A stretch of DNA of 31,975 nucleotides from Euryarchaeota archaeon UBA40 (GTDB taxonomy: Archaea > Thermoplasmatota > Poseidoniia > Poseidoniales > Thalassarchaeaceae): assembly GCA_002506875.1 (NCBI GenBank), contig DAYJ01000050.1, positions 1-31,975 of the forward strand, in the 5' to 3' direction. Positions within the stretch are counted from its first letter, which is position 1. Every line of letters begins with the position of its first letter. A program made the position numbers and the translations under genes. This document shows, one piece after another, positions 1 to 8,387 of the stretch. The notes beneath the pieces were generated by a model. The model was not told the DNA's origin. It searched no databases and saw only the letters and a list, made by a program, of their open reading frames with translations.

Positions 1-68
1 CACTCGACTCCATGGACATTGAAGAGCCTGCTAACATGGCGATGTGGATGGAACTCGGTGAACTCTGA
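1..68 (+). CDS. 3' end of an unidentified protein (partial)
   Basis: An open frame enters from the left edge (first full codon at position 3) and ends at TGA 66-68. The visible 21 residues are acidic and methionine-rich and end in MAMWMELGEL. Too little is visible to name a family. That the frame is coding is inferred mainly from the fit: its stop codon directly abuts the stop codon of the convergent thymidylate kinase gene at 69, leaving no intergenic base, and similar tail-to-tail packing occurs elsewhere in the window. It could be a chance open frame. Confidence 0.4.
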   Translation, partial: LDSMDIEEPANMAMWMELGEL

Positions 69-1421
69 TTATTCTCCACGATACCATCGTTTCAGATCGT
101 CGATATCGTTTGGAAGCGGTCGTTCTGGGTCCAAGCCTGTACCTACTGCCTGGAATCTTTCGATTGCCATCCAAGCAGCCGCTCGCACATCATCCTCATC
201 TTCATTGAGAATCTGAGATAGTGAATCTCTCCAGCGAGGACGTTCTCCAGCCTTCTTTGCCCATTCATCAATCCAAGGTCTTAGTGGGGCGAGAATCAGG
301 GCCATACGGCCGAAGGCAAGCCAGTCAGGTCTTAGTTCAGCTCTTGGAGCTTCACGGCCCAAAATGCTCCGATGACGGCGAATCCAGCCTTGTTGTCCAT
401 CGAGGAATTGCAGCATTCTCTGCGTGTGGCGGTGACTAATCGAGCGCACGGGTCCGAGAGTTGCACGTAGTCGCCGCACATCTGCAGATGGAACGAGGCT
501 CAGAGTTCCAACGATTGAGAATACTGTTCTGGAAAGGGCCGATCTAGGGACTTGGGCGGCTAGGCGTTCATCGGATGCCTCCCAGGCAGTTGCATATATC
601 GAATGGGCAGAGGCAAGTACTCTCCACGGAGGTGTTCCGTTAAGCCATTCTTCGTGATCCTTCTGAGGTTCTCCACCTACATTCAGAGTTTGTTGCCCAT
701 CCTGGGCATTCATAGATTGCTTGAGTAAGGCCATTTCAACCTCCTGTGTAGAAACATTCAGTGGCGAAGGTGAGGATCTGAGAAAGCGTCGAATCGTTGC
801 CCTCAGGGTCTTTTCAAGATCTTTTTCCGTTTTATGATTCATGATCGGGCCTTCGACTTGTCCGCGATTGAAGGGTTCCGGCATTGTAACCTCTCCACCA
901 AGGAGCTGCTGAAATCCGATTCTGATTTTAGTTTGTAACTCGTCAGTCTCGAAGTATTCTGTCTTGTTTACTGTCGCCATTCTCAATGTACCTTCATTAA
1001 TTCGTTTCAACGCAATCTCGGGTTCACAATCGACCCAGATGGTAAGGTCTGGGACGAGAGCATTTGCGTTTAGCCGTGCAACTTCTTCGAGACCCAAGTC
1101 GCCCACTATGCCTTGGTAGACAAGGGATGAATGAACATTTCTCTCTGACACGACTGCTGCTCCAAGCATGAGTCGGGGGCGAATCCACATGTGGGAATGA
1201 TCTAACCGATCTGCGGCGAAGTAACCTGCTTCCTGCAAGGGTCCAGCATCCCCTGTACGGACGGCTTCAACTGCCAACTGTCCGAGTGGATGGTTTCGTC
1301 GTGGTTCGGCGGTGATCTGGACTGATGTGAATGCTCCTTCTTGACGAAGAATATCTGCGACCATCTTCGTAGCTGTACCCTTACCGGAACCGTCGCCTCC
1401 TTCGAGAGTGATGAGATACAT
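69..1421 (-). CDS. tmk: Thymidylate kinase with long C-terminal extension
   Basis: Phosphorylates dTMP to dTDP with ATP in dTTP synthesis. The N-terminal ~210 residues follow the dTMP kinase plan: P-loop GGDGSGKGT at 8-16, TAEPRR at 37-42 (the substrate-binding [E/D]P motif), FAADR near 68-72, then SERNVHSSLVYQG at 92-104, which sits where the family has DR[YF]xxSxxAYQG, and VPDLTIWVD before a KRI segment. The usual Asp of the DR motif is Glu and the aromatic is Asn, so activity is likely but not certain. Family members are usually 190-230 residues; this one has 450. Residues ~230-450 form an unrecognised region rich in Trp and Arg. ATG at 1421 is preceded by a GAGGAGTGA Shine-Dalgarno-like stretch and lies 4 bases after the stop of the upstream gene, so the two are probably co-translated. 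The C-terminal part may be a fused regulatory or binding domain. Confidence 0.85.
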   Translation of the reverse strand: MYLITLEGGDGSGKGTATKMVADILRQEGAFTSVQITAEPRRNHPLGQLAVEAVRTGDAGPLQEAGYFAADRLDHSHMWIRPRLMLGAAVVSERNVHSSLVYQGIVGDLGLEEVARLNANALVPDLTIWVDCEPEIALKRINEGTLRMATVNKTEYFETDELQTKIRIGFQQLLGGEVTMPEPFNRGQVEGPIMNHKTEKDLEKTLRATIRRFLRSSPSPLNVSTQEVEMALLKQSMNAQDGQQTLNVGGEPQKDHEEWLNGTPPWRVLASAHSIYATAWEASDERLAAQVPRSALSRTVFSIVGTLSLVPSADVRRLRATLGPVRSISHRHTQRMLQFLDGQQGWIRRHRSILGREAPRAELRPDWLAFGRMALILAPLRPWIDEWAKKAGERPRWRDSLSQILNEDEDDVRAAAWMAIERFQAVGTGLDPERPLPNDIDDLKRWYRGE

Positions 1422-1425
1422 CAGC

Positions 1426-2283
1426 TCACTCCTCGAGTTCGGTCCAATCCTCGAATTGTCGACGAGCGATTCGATTTAGTGCCATTCCCGCAAGAATAAG
1501 TCCGGGGCCGATGAAAACGCCTCCTCGGCTGAATAGAGCGATACCACTGAGCCATTGAGTTCGACGGTAGGAATTGCCGCGTAAAGCCTCCATGGCTGCA
1601 CCGAATCCGATTGCAGCGGTAAGGACAGTGAATACTGCCACAGCAGTCCCTACATCTACACTATCTTGCAGTGTACTGTCCATTCTCAAATCGACTGTAT
1701 TGGTTCCAGAACCGGCCCTCATTGTGATTGTGATTTGGGTTACTTCTCCTGGTATGAGGATTCGCTGTTCAGTGATGTTACCATCAGTTCTTACTTCCAC
1801 AATTCGTGTTTGCCGTGTTTGTTCATCGAACATAAAGCGGCCATTCTGATCGGTGAAGGTTCGTGTGATGAGATTTCCTTGTTCATCTAACAATTTGACC
1901 TCTACACCTTCTAGATATTCGCCACCTTCTCCCTCTTCAGTAATCTCATTGACAAGAAGGCCAGCGACAACAGCTTCCCCCTCAGCGATTCCGGTTGGAT
2001 TTGAGAGCAGGTCGGATGGGTCTGCTGAGATGAGTAATACTCCGAATAGTAGCCCAAGGAGACTTCCTGCCATGATTAGCATAATTGCGATCTTTCGCAC
2101 AACTGGCAGTTCTCCACCAATCTCCGCACCTTGTCGGATTGCACGAATTGCGATTTCACTTGCTTCAGTGCGGATATCAGACGAATCAACTCGAATCTCT
2201 TCATCATCAGCCGCTAGTTCGCTCTCAAGGTCATCGAATTCATCCATTACGCGAACCTTGACAAGGCCATCATCGTCCTGCAT
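1426..2283 (-). CDS. Membrane protein with carboxypeptidase-regulatory/CnaB-like domain
   Basis: I do not recognise a specific function. From ATG 2283 (MQDDDGLVKV) the protein has 285 residues: an acidic cytosolic N-terminus (~1-70), a membrane segment (IAIMLIMAGSLLGLLFGVLL), an exposed beta-sandwich-like stretch resembling carboxypeptidase-regulatory or CnaB domains (VAGLLV..., VKLLDEQGNLITRTFTDQNGRF, then ITITMRAG), and two further membrane segments near the C-terminus. The reading frame extends 28 codons further upstream, but this start is chosen because it lies one base after the stop codon of the upstream cyclotransferase-like gene; the longer start would overlap that gene by about 80 bases. 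It sits between that gene and tmk in an apparent operon. A surface or scaffold role is inference only. Confidence 0.75.
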   Translation of the reverse strand: MQDDDGLVKVRVMDEFDDLESELAADDEEIRVDSSDIRTEASEIAIRAIRQGAEIGGELPVVRKIAIMLIMAGSLLGLLFGVLLISADPSDLLSNPTGIAEGEAVVAGLLVNEITEEGEGGEYLEGVEVKLLDEQGNLITRTFTDQNGRFMFDEQTRQTRIVEVRTDGNITEQRILIPGEVTQITITMRAGSGTNTVDLRMDSTLQDSVDVGTAVAVFTVLTAAIGFGAAMEALRGNSYRRTQWLSGIALFSRGGVFIGPGLILAGMALNRIARRQFEDWTELEE

Positions 2284-2284
2284 C

Positions 2285-3280
2285 TCAAGCCTCCTCTTGA
2301 AGGTCGTTAGGGGAGGGGGCTTGAATCCCCTTCGGTTCCGAGTTTGCTCGTAATGCCGACCCTGCAAGAGGTCCTAAGATTGCGAATAATACTAGGCCAA
2401 AGATTGCATATTGTGCTTCGAAGGTCTCGATCACTGCCTCGACATCATTCGCCTGAGTGGTCTCATTTAGGCGAATTAGGTGTAATGTGGGCCAGTTTTT
2501 CCCAGTCACCCAGAAGTCATTTGTTTCTGGTATATGGGCGATACCGTTCAGAACAGATTCTTCTTCACCAGGAGCGTATCCTTCTACTAGTTCTTCTAAA
2601 TCAAGCACCGCTTCAACTGCACCCGATTCTGAATCTATTCTGAATATGCGGTCATCATGCCAACGATTAGCATAGATTTGGCTTCCTACGCATTCGAGTT
2701 CGTTTAATCGATCCAAAGGTTCACCCGAGAGTTTGACATCTAATGTATCGTTCACTTGTAGATTGCTTGGGTTACGGAATGAAAGGGTAGATGTTCCGTT
2801 GGAAGTGACCAACTCATTTCCGGTTGAGCAAATCCCCCAACCTTCGCCTTCGATGGTTGCAGTATCTACAGGTTTCAAGTCAGTATCATGGATGTATACT
2901 TGTTCAGCCTTCCAAGTTAGGATGTATATTCGGCTATCGTGGATAGTCAACCCCTCCCCAAAAACATGCTCTGGGAGTTCTTGAGACACAATGACCTCGC
3001 CAGTATAGGGGTCGTATATCCTGAGTGTGGATTCTCCATAGATGCCCGATGATTCGTAGAGGTGGTCATCGTAGATCTCGAGGCCTTGTGTGAAAGGGGT
3101 CACATTTCTTTGGACAGTTTCTAGAATTTCATATCCAACTTTTATTGGTTCATCAGTGCTTGATTCAGCGTTGTTTGAAGCGGCATTCACTGAGTGTGAG
3201 AGCGCGGGGTTGAAGGACTGTGAACAGATGAACAGGACTACACACATCAGGGTCGAGATTCGTCTCGGCCTGAAGCGCAT
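2285..3280 (-). CDS. Glutaminyl-peptide cyclotransferase-like protein, membrane anchored
   Basis: Resembles the plant/bacterial-type glutamine cyclotransferase family (Glu_cyclase_2), a five-bladed beta-propeller that turns N-terminal Gln of peptides into pyroglutamate. Diagnostic strings in order: FTQGLEIYDDHLYESSG, then a GESTLRIYDP blade, EHVFGEGLTIHDSRIYILTWK, EGEGWGICSTGNELVTSNG, RLNELECVGSQIYANRW and VLNGIAHIPETNDFWVTGK. An N-terminal hydrophobic signal segment (LMCVVLFICSQ) exports it, and a C-terminal membrane segment (YAIFGLVLFAILGPLAG) would hold the propeller outside the cell; known members are mostly soluble. ATG at 3280 is preferred to GTG at 3298 because it lies ~27 bases from the TATA box centred at 3307 and so fits leaderless transcription. 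First gene of the operon leading to tmk. Confidence 0.88.
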   Translation of the reverse strand: MRFRPRRISTLMCVVLFICSQSFNPALSHSVNAASNNAESSTDEPIKVGYEILETVQRNVTPFTQGLEIYDDHLYESSGIYGESTLRIYDPYTGEVIVSQELPEHVFGEGLTIHDSRIYILTWKAEQVYIHDTDLKPVDTATIEGEGWGICSTGNELVTSNGTSTLSFRNPSNLQVNDTLDVKLSGEPLDRLNELECVGSQIYANRWHDDRIFRIDSESGAVEAVLDLEELVEGYAPGEEESVLNGIAHIPETNDFWVTGKNWPTLHLIRLNETTQANDVEAVIETFEAQYAIFGLVLFAILGPLAGSALRANSEPKGIQAPSPNDLQEEA

Positions 3281-3303
3281 GTATGAACCACGCTCCACCG
3301 GGA

Positions 3304-3311
3304 CTTAAATA
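3304..3311. promoter_or_regulatory. Shared bidirectional TATA box for two divergent genes
   Basis: CTTAAATA lies in the 51-base gap between divergent ATGs at 3280 (-) and 3332 (+). It reads as an A/T-rich TATA element on both strands (TATTTAAG on the other). Its centre is ~25 bases from the + start and ~27 from the - start, the spacing at which archaeal TATA boxes place the transcription start, so both mRNAs would begin at or next to their ATG. No second A/T-rich element is visible in the gap. Confidence 0.6.
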
Positions 3312-3331
3312 CGACATCTGAGGAATATTCA

Positions 3332-6300
3332 ATGATGAGTAGAGGGACGAGCAGCACATCGATTCCAAGGGCATCTCGCCCGAATGCTGGGGTCACCCTT
3401 GTCCTCATTATGCTGTTTGCATCCATGTCGCCGTTCTTTGCCTCTGCAGATGTTCCCGAGGAAGAAGCTGAATTATTCACTGGTGATCTCGATGATTTTG
3501 ACATAGATGACTCTGGGAAAGCATATCTGAGCACTCCTGCGGGTGATCCGGTCTTCTCCGGCACGCGTCATTTGAAGAATCAATGGATTGCTGCAGGTAT
3601 GCCGGGGATGATTCTCCCATTTGCTCCTGATGCGGTCCAGAGTCGAAGTATTGGTGCACGTGCTTGTGAGAATGCTTGGAGCCAAGGCGATGCTGTGACT
3701 ATGCCGACAGCCAGTGGAAATATCGCAGCAGAGGTCGAACGAGTCACCTCGTACGCGGCCATTATCGTCGAGAATGGAGTTAGTATCCCATCAACTACGA
3801 TTAATGACATCGCATCCACGTGGGATAGCTCAATCTACCCTACAGACACATCATACTTCGGCAATCCACCAGATGTCGACAACAATTGCCAAATTGAGAT
3901 TGTTATCTTAGATATCGACGGACCATCGAACATTGGAGGGTACTTTTCCCCTGGCATTGCATCATCGCGTGAAGCAATCTTCGTTGATAGTTCAGACCTT
4001 GGATGGAGGAATGTCATATTTGCTCACGAGTTCGAACATCTTCTCCACAATGCCCGCGACCCCCTCGAGTACGCTTGGATTGATGAGGGCAATGCGGATA
4101 TGGCGGCTTTCCTCATACTCGGTGCAGAGAGTACTCTAATTGGACATTCTAACGGATGGGCATCTAACGCATCTTGCAGTGTCCGTTGGTGGAATCAGCG
4201 AACAGATTGCGATTATGGTGCCGGATTCTTGTTCATGCTTTATCTCGCAGATAAACTGGGAGGAGGGCAGGCGATTCAGAGCCTTGTTGCAGATACGGCG
4301 ACAGGAGGTGCATCCATCGAAAACCTTGCTCGTAATCCGATACCTGGTTCGCCGGGGAATATCGGAACCACAATGGACGAAATATTCGCTAACTTCACAG
4401 CCGCTGCTGTTCTCGATAGTCAGCAAGGGAGTTTTGGATTCAATAACATCGAGATGGGAGGTACCTGTTCGAGTCAAGCATTCTGTCGTTTGCAGTTGAC
4501 TGATCAGAATTTCAATTGGGGTTCAACGTATACAAGTCAGAATCACGACTTGGAAGGCTGGGGAGTGCGTGCTTGGCGCTTCGCTAGCGGTACTGGCGCT
4601 CCACTCAATGTCATGGTGTCTCCCTCTGAGTTCGGATTCGATGGAATACTCTTGCAGAAGGACGCCGTGGCCCAGACTTGGTCAACCTCTGATCTCCGTT
4701 TCGACCCAGGGAGTGGTATCGGCACAGGGGTTGTAGAGGGTTTTGGCAATATTACCGATGAGGTATACCTAATCACTTGGTATGCCAGCTCTATCGATGA
4801 TTGTGACTACACTTTCCCTAACTGTGGATTCAGTGGGGGTTCCACTGCGTATCCTACAGCCACGGTTGATGTTACTGCTGCGTTGATATCTGAGCCCCCA
4901 TCGGTCCGTGTAGAGTCGACCATCTCATCAGATCGTGACATGGATGGGGATTCTGATACGGTCAACCTGACTATGGTGGCCAACTCTACGGCATTTTTCG
5001 AGATACTTGATGTGACAGTTCATGCCTTCAAGGACAATATCTTGTTCGACAGTTATGAGATGGATGTGGCAGCAGGTAACGGTGTTGAAGTTCCTGTGAA
5101 CCTCCACTTCACCGCTCCAGAAGATGGCGACTATGTGTTTGATATTGAGTTACGCAACTATGCTGGCACCTTAGTTGACGAGGCACTTACGGCTCCAGTC
5201 CCATTGCATAATATGGCTCCAGTCGCAGCCAGTACTTCCGCTGCGAACGTAACTCAGACTCATCTTGCGCTCCAGTTCTTTGGTGCAGGTTATGACGAAT
5301 GGGGTTTCAGCCCTGACAACCAATCATTCACTCAGAATGAGACACCTGTGGGGTATTCGTGGGACTTTGGAGACGGTAGTGTTTCAGGCTTGAAGAATCC
5401 GCTTCATGCTTGGGTACAGTCTGGAAATTATAGTGTGGAATCGGCAGTTGTTGATCGTGGTGGCGGAGTTTCACTCCCAGTTACATGGAGTATCAACGTC
5501 TCTGACACCTCTGCGCCAATCGTTGGATTAACAGTTCAAAGTGTCGACATCAAGGATGGCCTTTCTCTAAGGACCAATGAAAGGGTCCTTTTCGATGCAC
5601 GTTCAACAGTAGACAACGTTCCTGATGATCAACTCCTTTTCACGTGGGATTTCGGTGATGGTACAGTCGTATCTGGTATTGGGCTCGTGGAAGTAGATCA
5701 TGCCTGGTCCACAGGGTCAAGCGATGGATTAGTACATGTGCTAAATCTCACAGTTTCGGATGGAACATTTTCATCATCCATAGATGTCAACATTACTATT
5801 CTGAATCGCCCTCCTCGGCAGATATTTGATGTTCCACTCGAGACTCATACTCTTACCTCCCTTCAGATGCCTCTTGTCTTCATAGATGATGATGGAACCA
5901 TAGTCAACATGACTTGGTCCTTCGATGAACCAGTCAATCTTGAAGGTGGTTTGTTGAGTCAATTGGATCCGTTTACAGAGACTGAATCTACTTCTTTTTC
6001 GCCTGCACCTGCTTGGCGAACTCCTGGCCTAAAAACCGTCAATGTGTCCGCGACTGACAATGATGGTAACACTACAGTGGTGTCTCTTTCTGTCAATGTC
6101 TTAAATCAGCGGCCGATTGCTCTTTTTGCTCGACCTGATGAAGGAACTGTGTCCACACAGTACACTTTCCAGAGCACTTCGTTTGATCCAGATGGTGATG
6201 ACTCAATGATGACTACGATTTGGAATATTGAGGGCGAGGACGAGGTCACTAACCAGAGTGCAGTTCTCCACACCTTCGATGAACCAGGGGTTTACACAGT

Positions 6301-7474
6301 GAGTCTTCTAGTAATCGATGAACTTGGTCTTGAATCACATCTGAAATCCTATCTGGTATCAATTGTAAATCCGCTTCCGTTGCCTGTTTTAACAGCATAT
6401 GAGGCTTCACTCGATGGCGTTCTTGTCACATCTCCTTCCGAGAACATCAGCCAGTTTGATTTCTGGCATCCACTGGCTTCCGATGGTGGCATATTCATTG
6501 CTTCAGGCACTCCAATTCGTTTCTCTGCCGAAGGTTCCAGAGATGCTGATCCGAAGTTCGCCGGGATGACCGATCCAGATCCAAGTTCTCCCAATTGGAA
6601 TGGGATTGTCAGTTATAGTTGGAATTTCGGAGATGCTTCCCCGATTGTCGATGGGGAGAATGTTTGGCACAGTTTCTCATTACCTGGTACCTATGTCGTA
6701 ATTCTGACTGTGCGGGATGGGTTCGGTACCGGTGATACGAATCAGACTCAGCGAGTAGTTCACGTCAGTGCTCCCCCTACCATTCAGGACACTCCTCTGT
6801 TCAATGATGAGATTGATCCAATGACTAACGTAATTCTCTATGTCTCGTATCAAGATGAGGATTTAATGAATGGAATTACAGCTTTCCGCGACACAGATGT
6901 TCTTTCTGATAGTGATGCAGATGGCGTCCTGGATAATGATCCCAATCAGCCATTGAATGATGGCCTAACTCTCTATTGGGATCTTGATCCAACAGTCGAT
7001 TCCAACGAGGATGGTAATTTCCAGAACGATTGGATTGAAGCTAGTGAGATTACAGGGTTGAGTTGGAATGAATCAGGCACTTACATCTTGATTGCCCGTG
7101 TTTGTGATGGTACTGATTCATGTACTATCAAGGCATTCAGTATCGATGTCAGAGATGATACGGATGTTGGACCACGTTCCCTCTCTGATTTCGAACTGTC
7201 TGACTTGATTCCTTCCGATTCAAGTAGCCTTTGGGTCCTTCTCTTAGTTGCACTTGTCCTCGTACTTGGGTGGCTTGTTATGCGCCAACCAAACGAGGAA
7301 GAATCTGAAGTCGATGAGCAGCCGACCTATGATGTCACTGAGATTCAGACAGAAGGTGGTATGATTGGTATGGACCAACACTCTGCGCCTCCAAAGCCGA
7401 AGAACCTTGATCGAGAGGACCGAAGAAGCCGGGAATCGGGATATGTAAGGCCCGTTGGTTCGCGGCGTAGGTGA
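3332..7474 (+). CDS. Giant secreted surface protein: HExxH metallopeptidase-like plus PKD repeats
   Basis: Secreted, C-terminally anchored protein of 1380 residues. An N-terminal signal peptide ends near FFASA (residue ~40). Residues 232-236 read HEFEH followed by E252 in WIDEGNADMAA, a zinc gluzincin pattern (HExxH plus downstream Glu, reminiscent of M30/hyicolysin-type peptidases). PKD-like beta domains follow with cores WDFGDGSV (~676), WDFGDGTV (~771), a weaker WSFDEP (~860), WNIEGED (~962) and WNFGDASP (~1096), then a Ca-binding-like acidic stretch DSDADGVLDNDPNQP. A single membrane segment (~1294-1316) precedes a ~60-residue cytosolic tail ending in VGSRRR. A protease that degrades proteins or attaches to particles is a plausible role, in keeping with the proteolytic lifestyle reported for marine group II. 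The ATG-ATG start fits the shared TATA box. Confidence 0.85.
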   Translation: MMSRGTSSTSIPRASRPNAGVTLVLIMLFASMSPFFASADVPEEEAELFTGDLDDFDIDDSGKAYLSTPAGDPVFSGTRHLKNQWIAAGMPGMILPFAPDAVQSRSIGARACENAWSQGDAVTMPTASGNIAAEVERVTSYAAIIVENGVSIPSTTINDIASTWDSSIYPTDTSYFGNPPDVDNNCQIEIVILDIDGPSNIGGYFSPGIASSREAIFVDSSDLGWRNVIFAHEFEHLLHNARDPLEYAWIDEGNADMAAFLILGAESTLIGHSNGWASNASCSVRWWNQRTDCDYGAGFLFMLYLADKLGGGQAIQSLVADTATGGASIENLARNPIPGSPGNIGTTMDEIFANFTAAAVLDSQQGSFGFNNIEMGGTCSSQAFCRLQLTDQNFNWGSTYTSQNHDLEGWGVRAWRFASGTGAPLNVMVSPSEFGFDGILLQKDAVAQTWSTSDLRFDPGSGIGTGVVEGFGNITDEVYLITWYASSIDDCDYTFPNCGFSGGSTAYPTATVDVTAALISEPPSVRVESTISSDRDMDGDSDTVNLTMVANSTAFFEILDVTVHAFKDNILFDSYEMDVAAGNGVEVPVNLHFTAPEDGDYVFDIELRNYAGTLVDEALTAPVPLHNMAPVAASTSAANVTQTHLALQFFGAGYDEWGFSPDNQSFTQNETPVGYSWDFGDGSVSGLKNPLHAWVQSGNYSVESAVVDRGGGVSLPVTWSINVSDTSAPIVGLTVQSVDIKDGLSLRTNERVLFDARSTVDNVPDDQLLFTWDFGDGTVVSGIGLVEVDHAWSTGSSDGLVHVLNLTVSDGTFSSSIDVNITILNRPPRQIFDVPLETHTLTSLQMPLVFIDDDGTIVNMTWSFDEPVNLEGGLLSQLDPFTETESTSFSPAPAWRTPGLKTVNVSATDNDGNTTVVSLSVNVLNQRPIALFARPDEGTVSTQYTFQSTSFDPDGDDSMMTTIWNIEGEDEVTNQSAVLHTFDEPGVYTVSLLVIDELGLESHLKSYLVSIVNPLPLPVLTAYEASLDGVLVTSPSENISQFDFWHPLASDGGIFIASGTPIRFSAEGSRDADPKFAGMTDPDPSSPNWNGIVSYSWNFGDASPIVDGENVWHSFSLPGTYVVILTVRDGFGTGDTNQTQRVVHVSAPPTIQDTPLFNDEIDPMTNVILYVSYQDEDLMNGITAFRDTDVLSDSDADGVLDNDPNQPLNDGLTLYWDLDPTVDSNEDGNFQNDWIEASEITGLSWNESGTYILIARVCDGTDSCTIKAFSIDVRDDTDVGPRSLSDFELSDLIPSDSSSLWVLLLVALVLVLGWLVMRQPNEEESEVDEQPTYDVTEIQTEGGMIGMDQHSAPPKPKNLDREDRRSRESGYVRPVGSRRR

Positions 7475-7478
7475 TTGA

Positions 7479-8384
7479 ATGGGTGGCAGAAGGTCAGCAA
7501 TCTTTGGCGTCCTTGTGCTTTTTTTCATATCTATGTCGCCAGGAGGCCTTGTAGATCCAAAACCAGTTGATGCTGCATCTTCGTGCAATCCCGAGAGTGC
7601 GCCAACATGGGGTACGCATGCTCAACTAATCGAAGTTTCATCTTCAAAGAATGATGATGATTGGTTCCCCTCTTTATCTCAAACCAGTAATGTTCGACTT
7701 TCTCCATTACTGGATGGATTTAGCAGTAGAGTCAACATCTCAAATGGAGGTCACACTGCGATCCGATTCCAGCCTCAGGAAGGTTATCGCTACACGTTCT
7801 GTATCTCTCTTTCTCTTGCTCCTAACCAGACAATTCAGCCGACGCCTGAGGCTGATATTTACTTGATGGAGGGTATAGATTACGAGAGGTACTCAATGGA
7901 TGAATGGTATGGCGATGCTCCTAGTGACTGGTATTCATTTTATGGATGGATTCCTTATCGGGATATCCATGCCTATGAGGGTCAGAGCTCAACGGATTTT
8001 GCTGTGACTTATGAGGGCGGAGGGACCTCCTCGTCCTTCGGTCTTTTCAGTTCATCGGATAGTGAGGGGATGTACCTAGTTCTTGATGCAAAGAATAACT
8101 CGCGTGACACTGATTCTCCTTCGGTTGGTGCTGACCTCATAGGGGAGGTCTATGTGACTGTTGAAGAGCGGGTGATGTTACCAAAAATCAGTGCCTATCT
8201 CCTTTGCTGTTCTCTTCCCTTTGTGGTGATTATCGGACCTCTAATCTTGCATCAGCGTTACAATAGAGGTGGCTGGCATGATGTCCCTACGAAGCATTAC
8301 ATTCCAGAGGTCGACCTAATGCATATGGTTGAGACAACTCAGGGGAGTACATCGAACCCATATATGGATGAAACAGATGTTTGA
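7479..8384 (+). CDS. Small membrane-anchored surface protein, unknown function
   Basis: I do not recognise a family. The 301-residue product has a signal peptide (AIFGVLVLFFISMSPGG, cleavage likely near VDAASS), a ~200-residue exposed part rich in Ser, Tyr and Asp with two early Cys (SCNPES and FCISLS), a membrane segment at ~225-250 (ISAYLLCCSLPFVVIIGPLIL) and a cytosolic tail of ~45 residues with HDVPTKHYIPEVD. The start lies 4 bases after the stop of the giant PKD protein; AGGTGA straddling that stop can act as its ribosome binding site, so the two are co-expressed and the small protein may be a partner. It ends 3 bases before the aroD stop on the other strand. Confidence 0.7.
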   Translation: MGGRRSAIFGVLVLFFISMSPGGLVDPKPVDAASSCNPESAPTWGTHAQLIEVSSSKNDDDWFPSLSQTSNVRLSPLLDGFSSRVNISNGGHTAIRFQPQEGYRYTFCISLSLAPNQTIQPTPEADIYLMEGIDYERYSMDEWYGDAPSDWYSFYGWIPYRDIHAYEGQSSTDFAVTYEGGGTSSSFGLFSSSDSEGMYLVLDAKNNSRDTDSPSVGADLIGEVYVTVEERVMLPKISAYLLCCSLPFVVIIGPLILHQRYNRGGWHDVPTKHYIPEVDLMHMVETTQGSTSNPYMDETDV

Positions 8385-8387
8385 GTT

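Noticed and set aside
1853..2353. 166-codon open frame on the + strand, antisense to the CnaB-like membrane protein gene
   Set aside because: Ser/Arg-rich shadow of a well-supported - strand gene; no family resemblance and no ribosome binding site.
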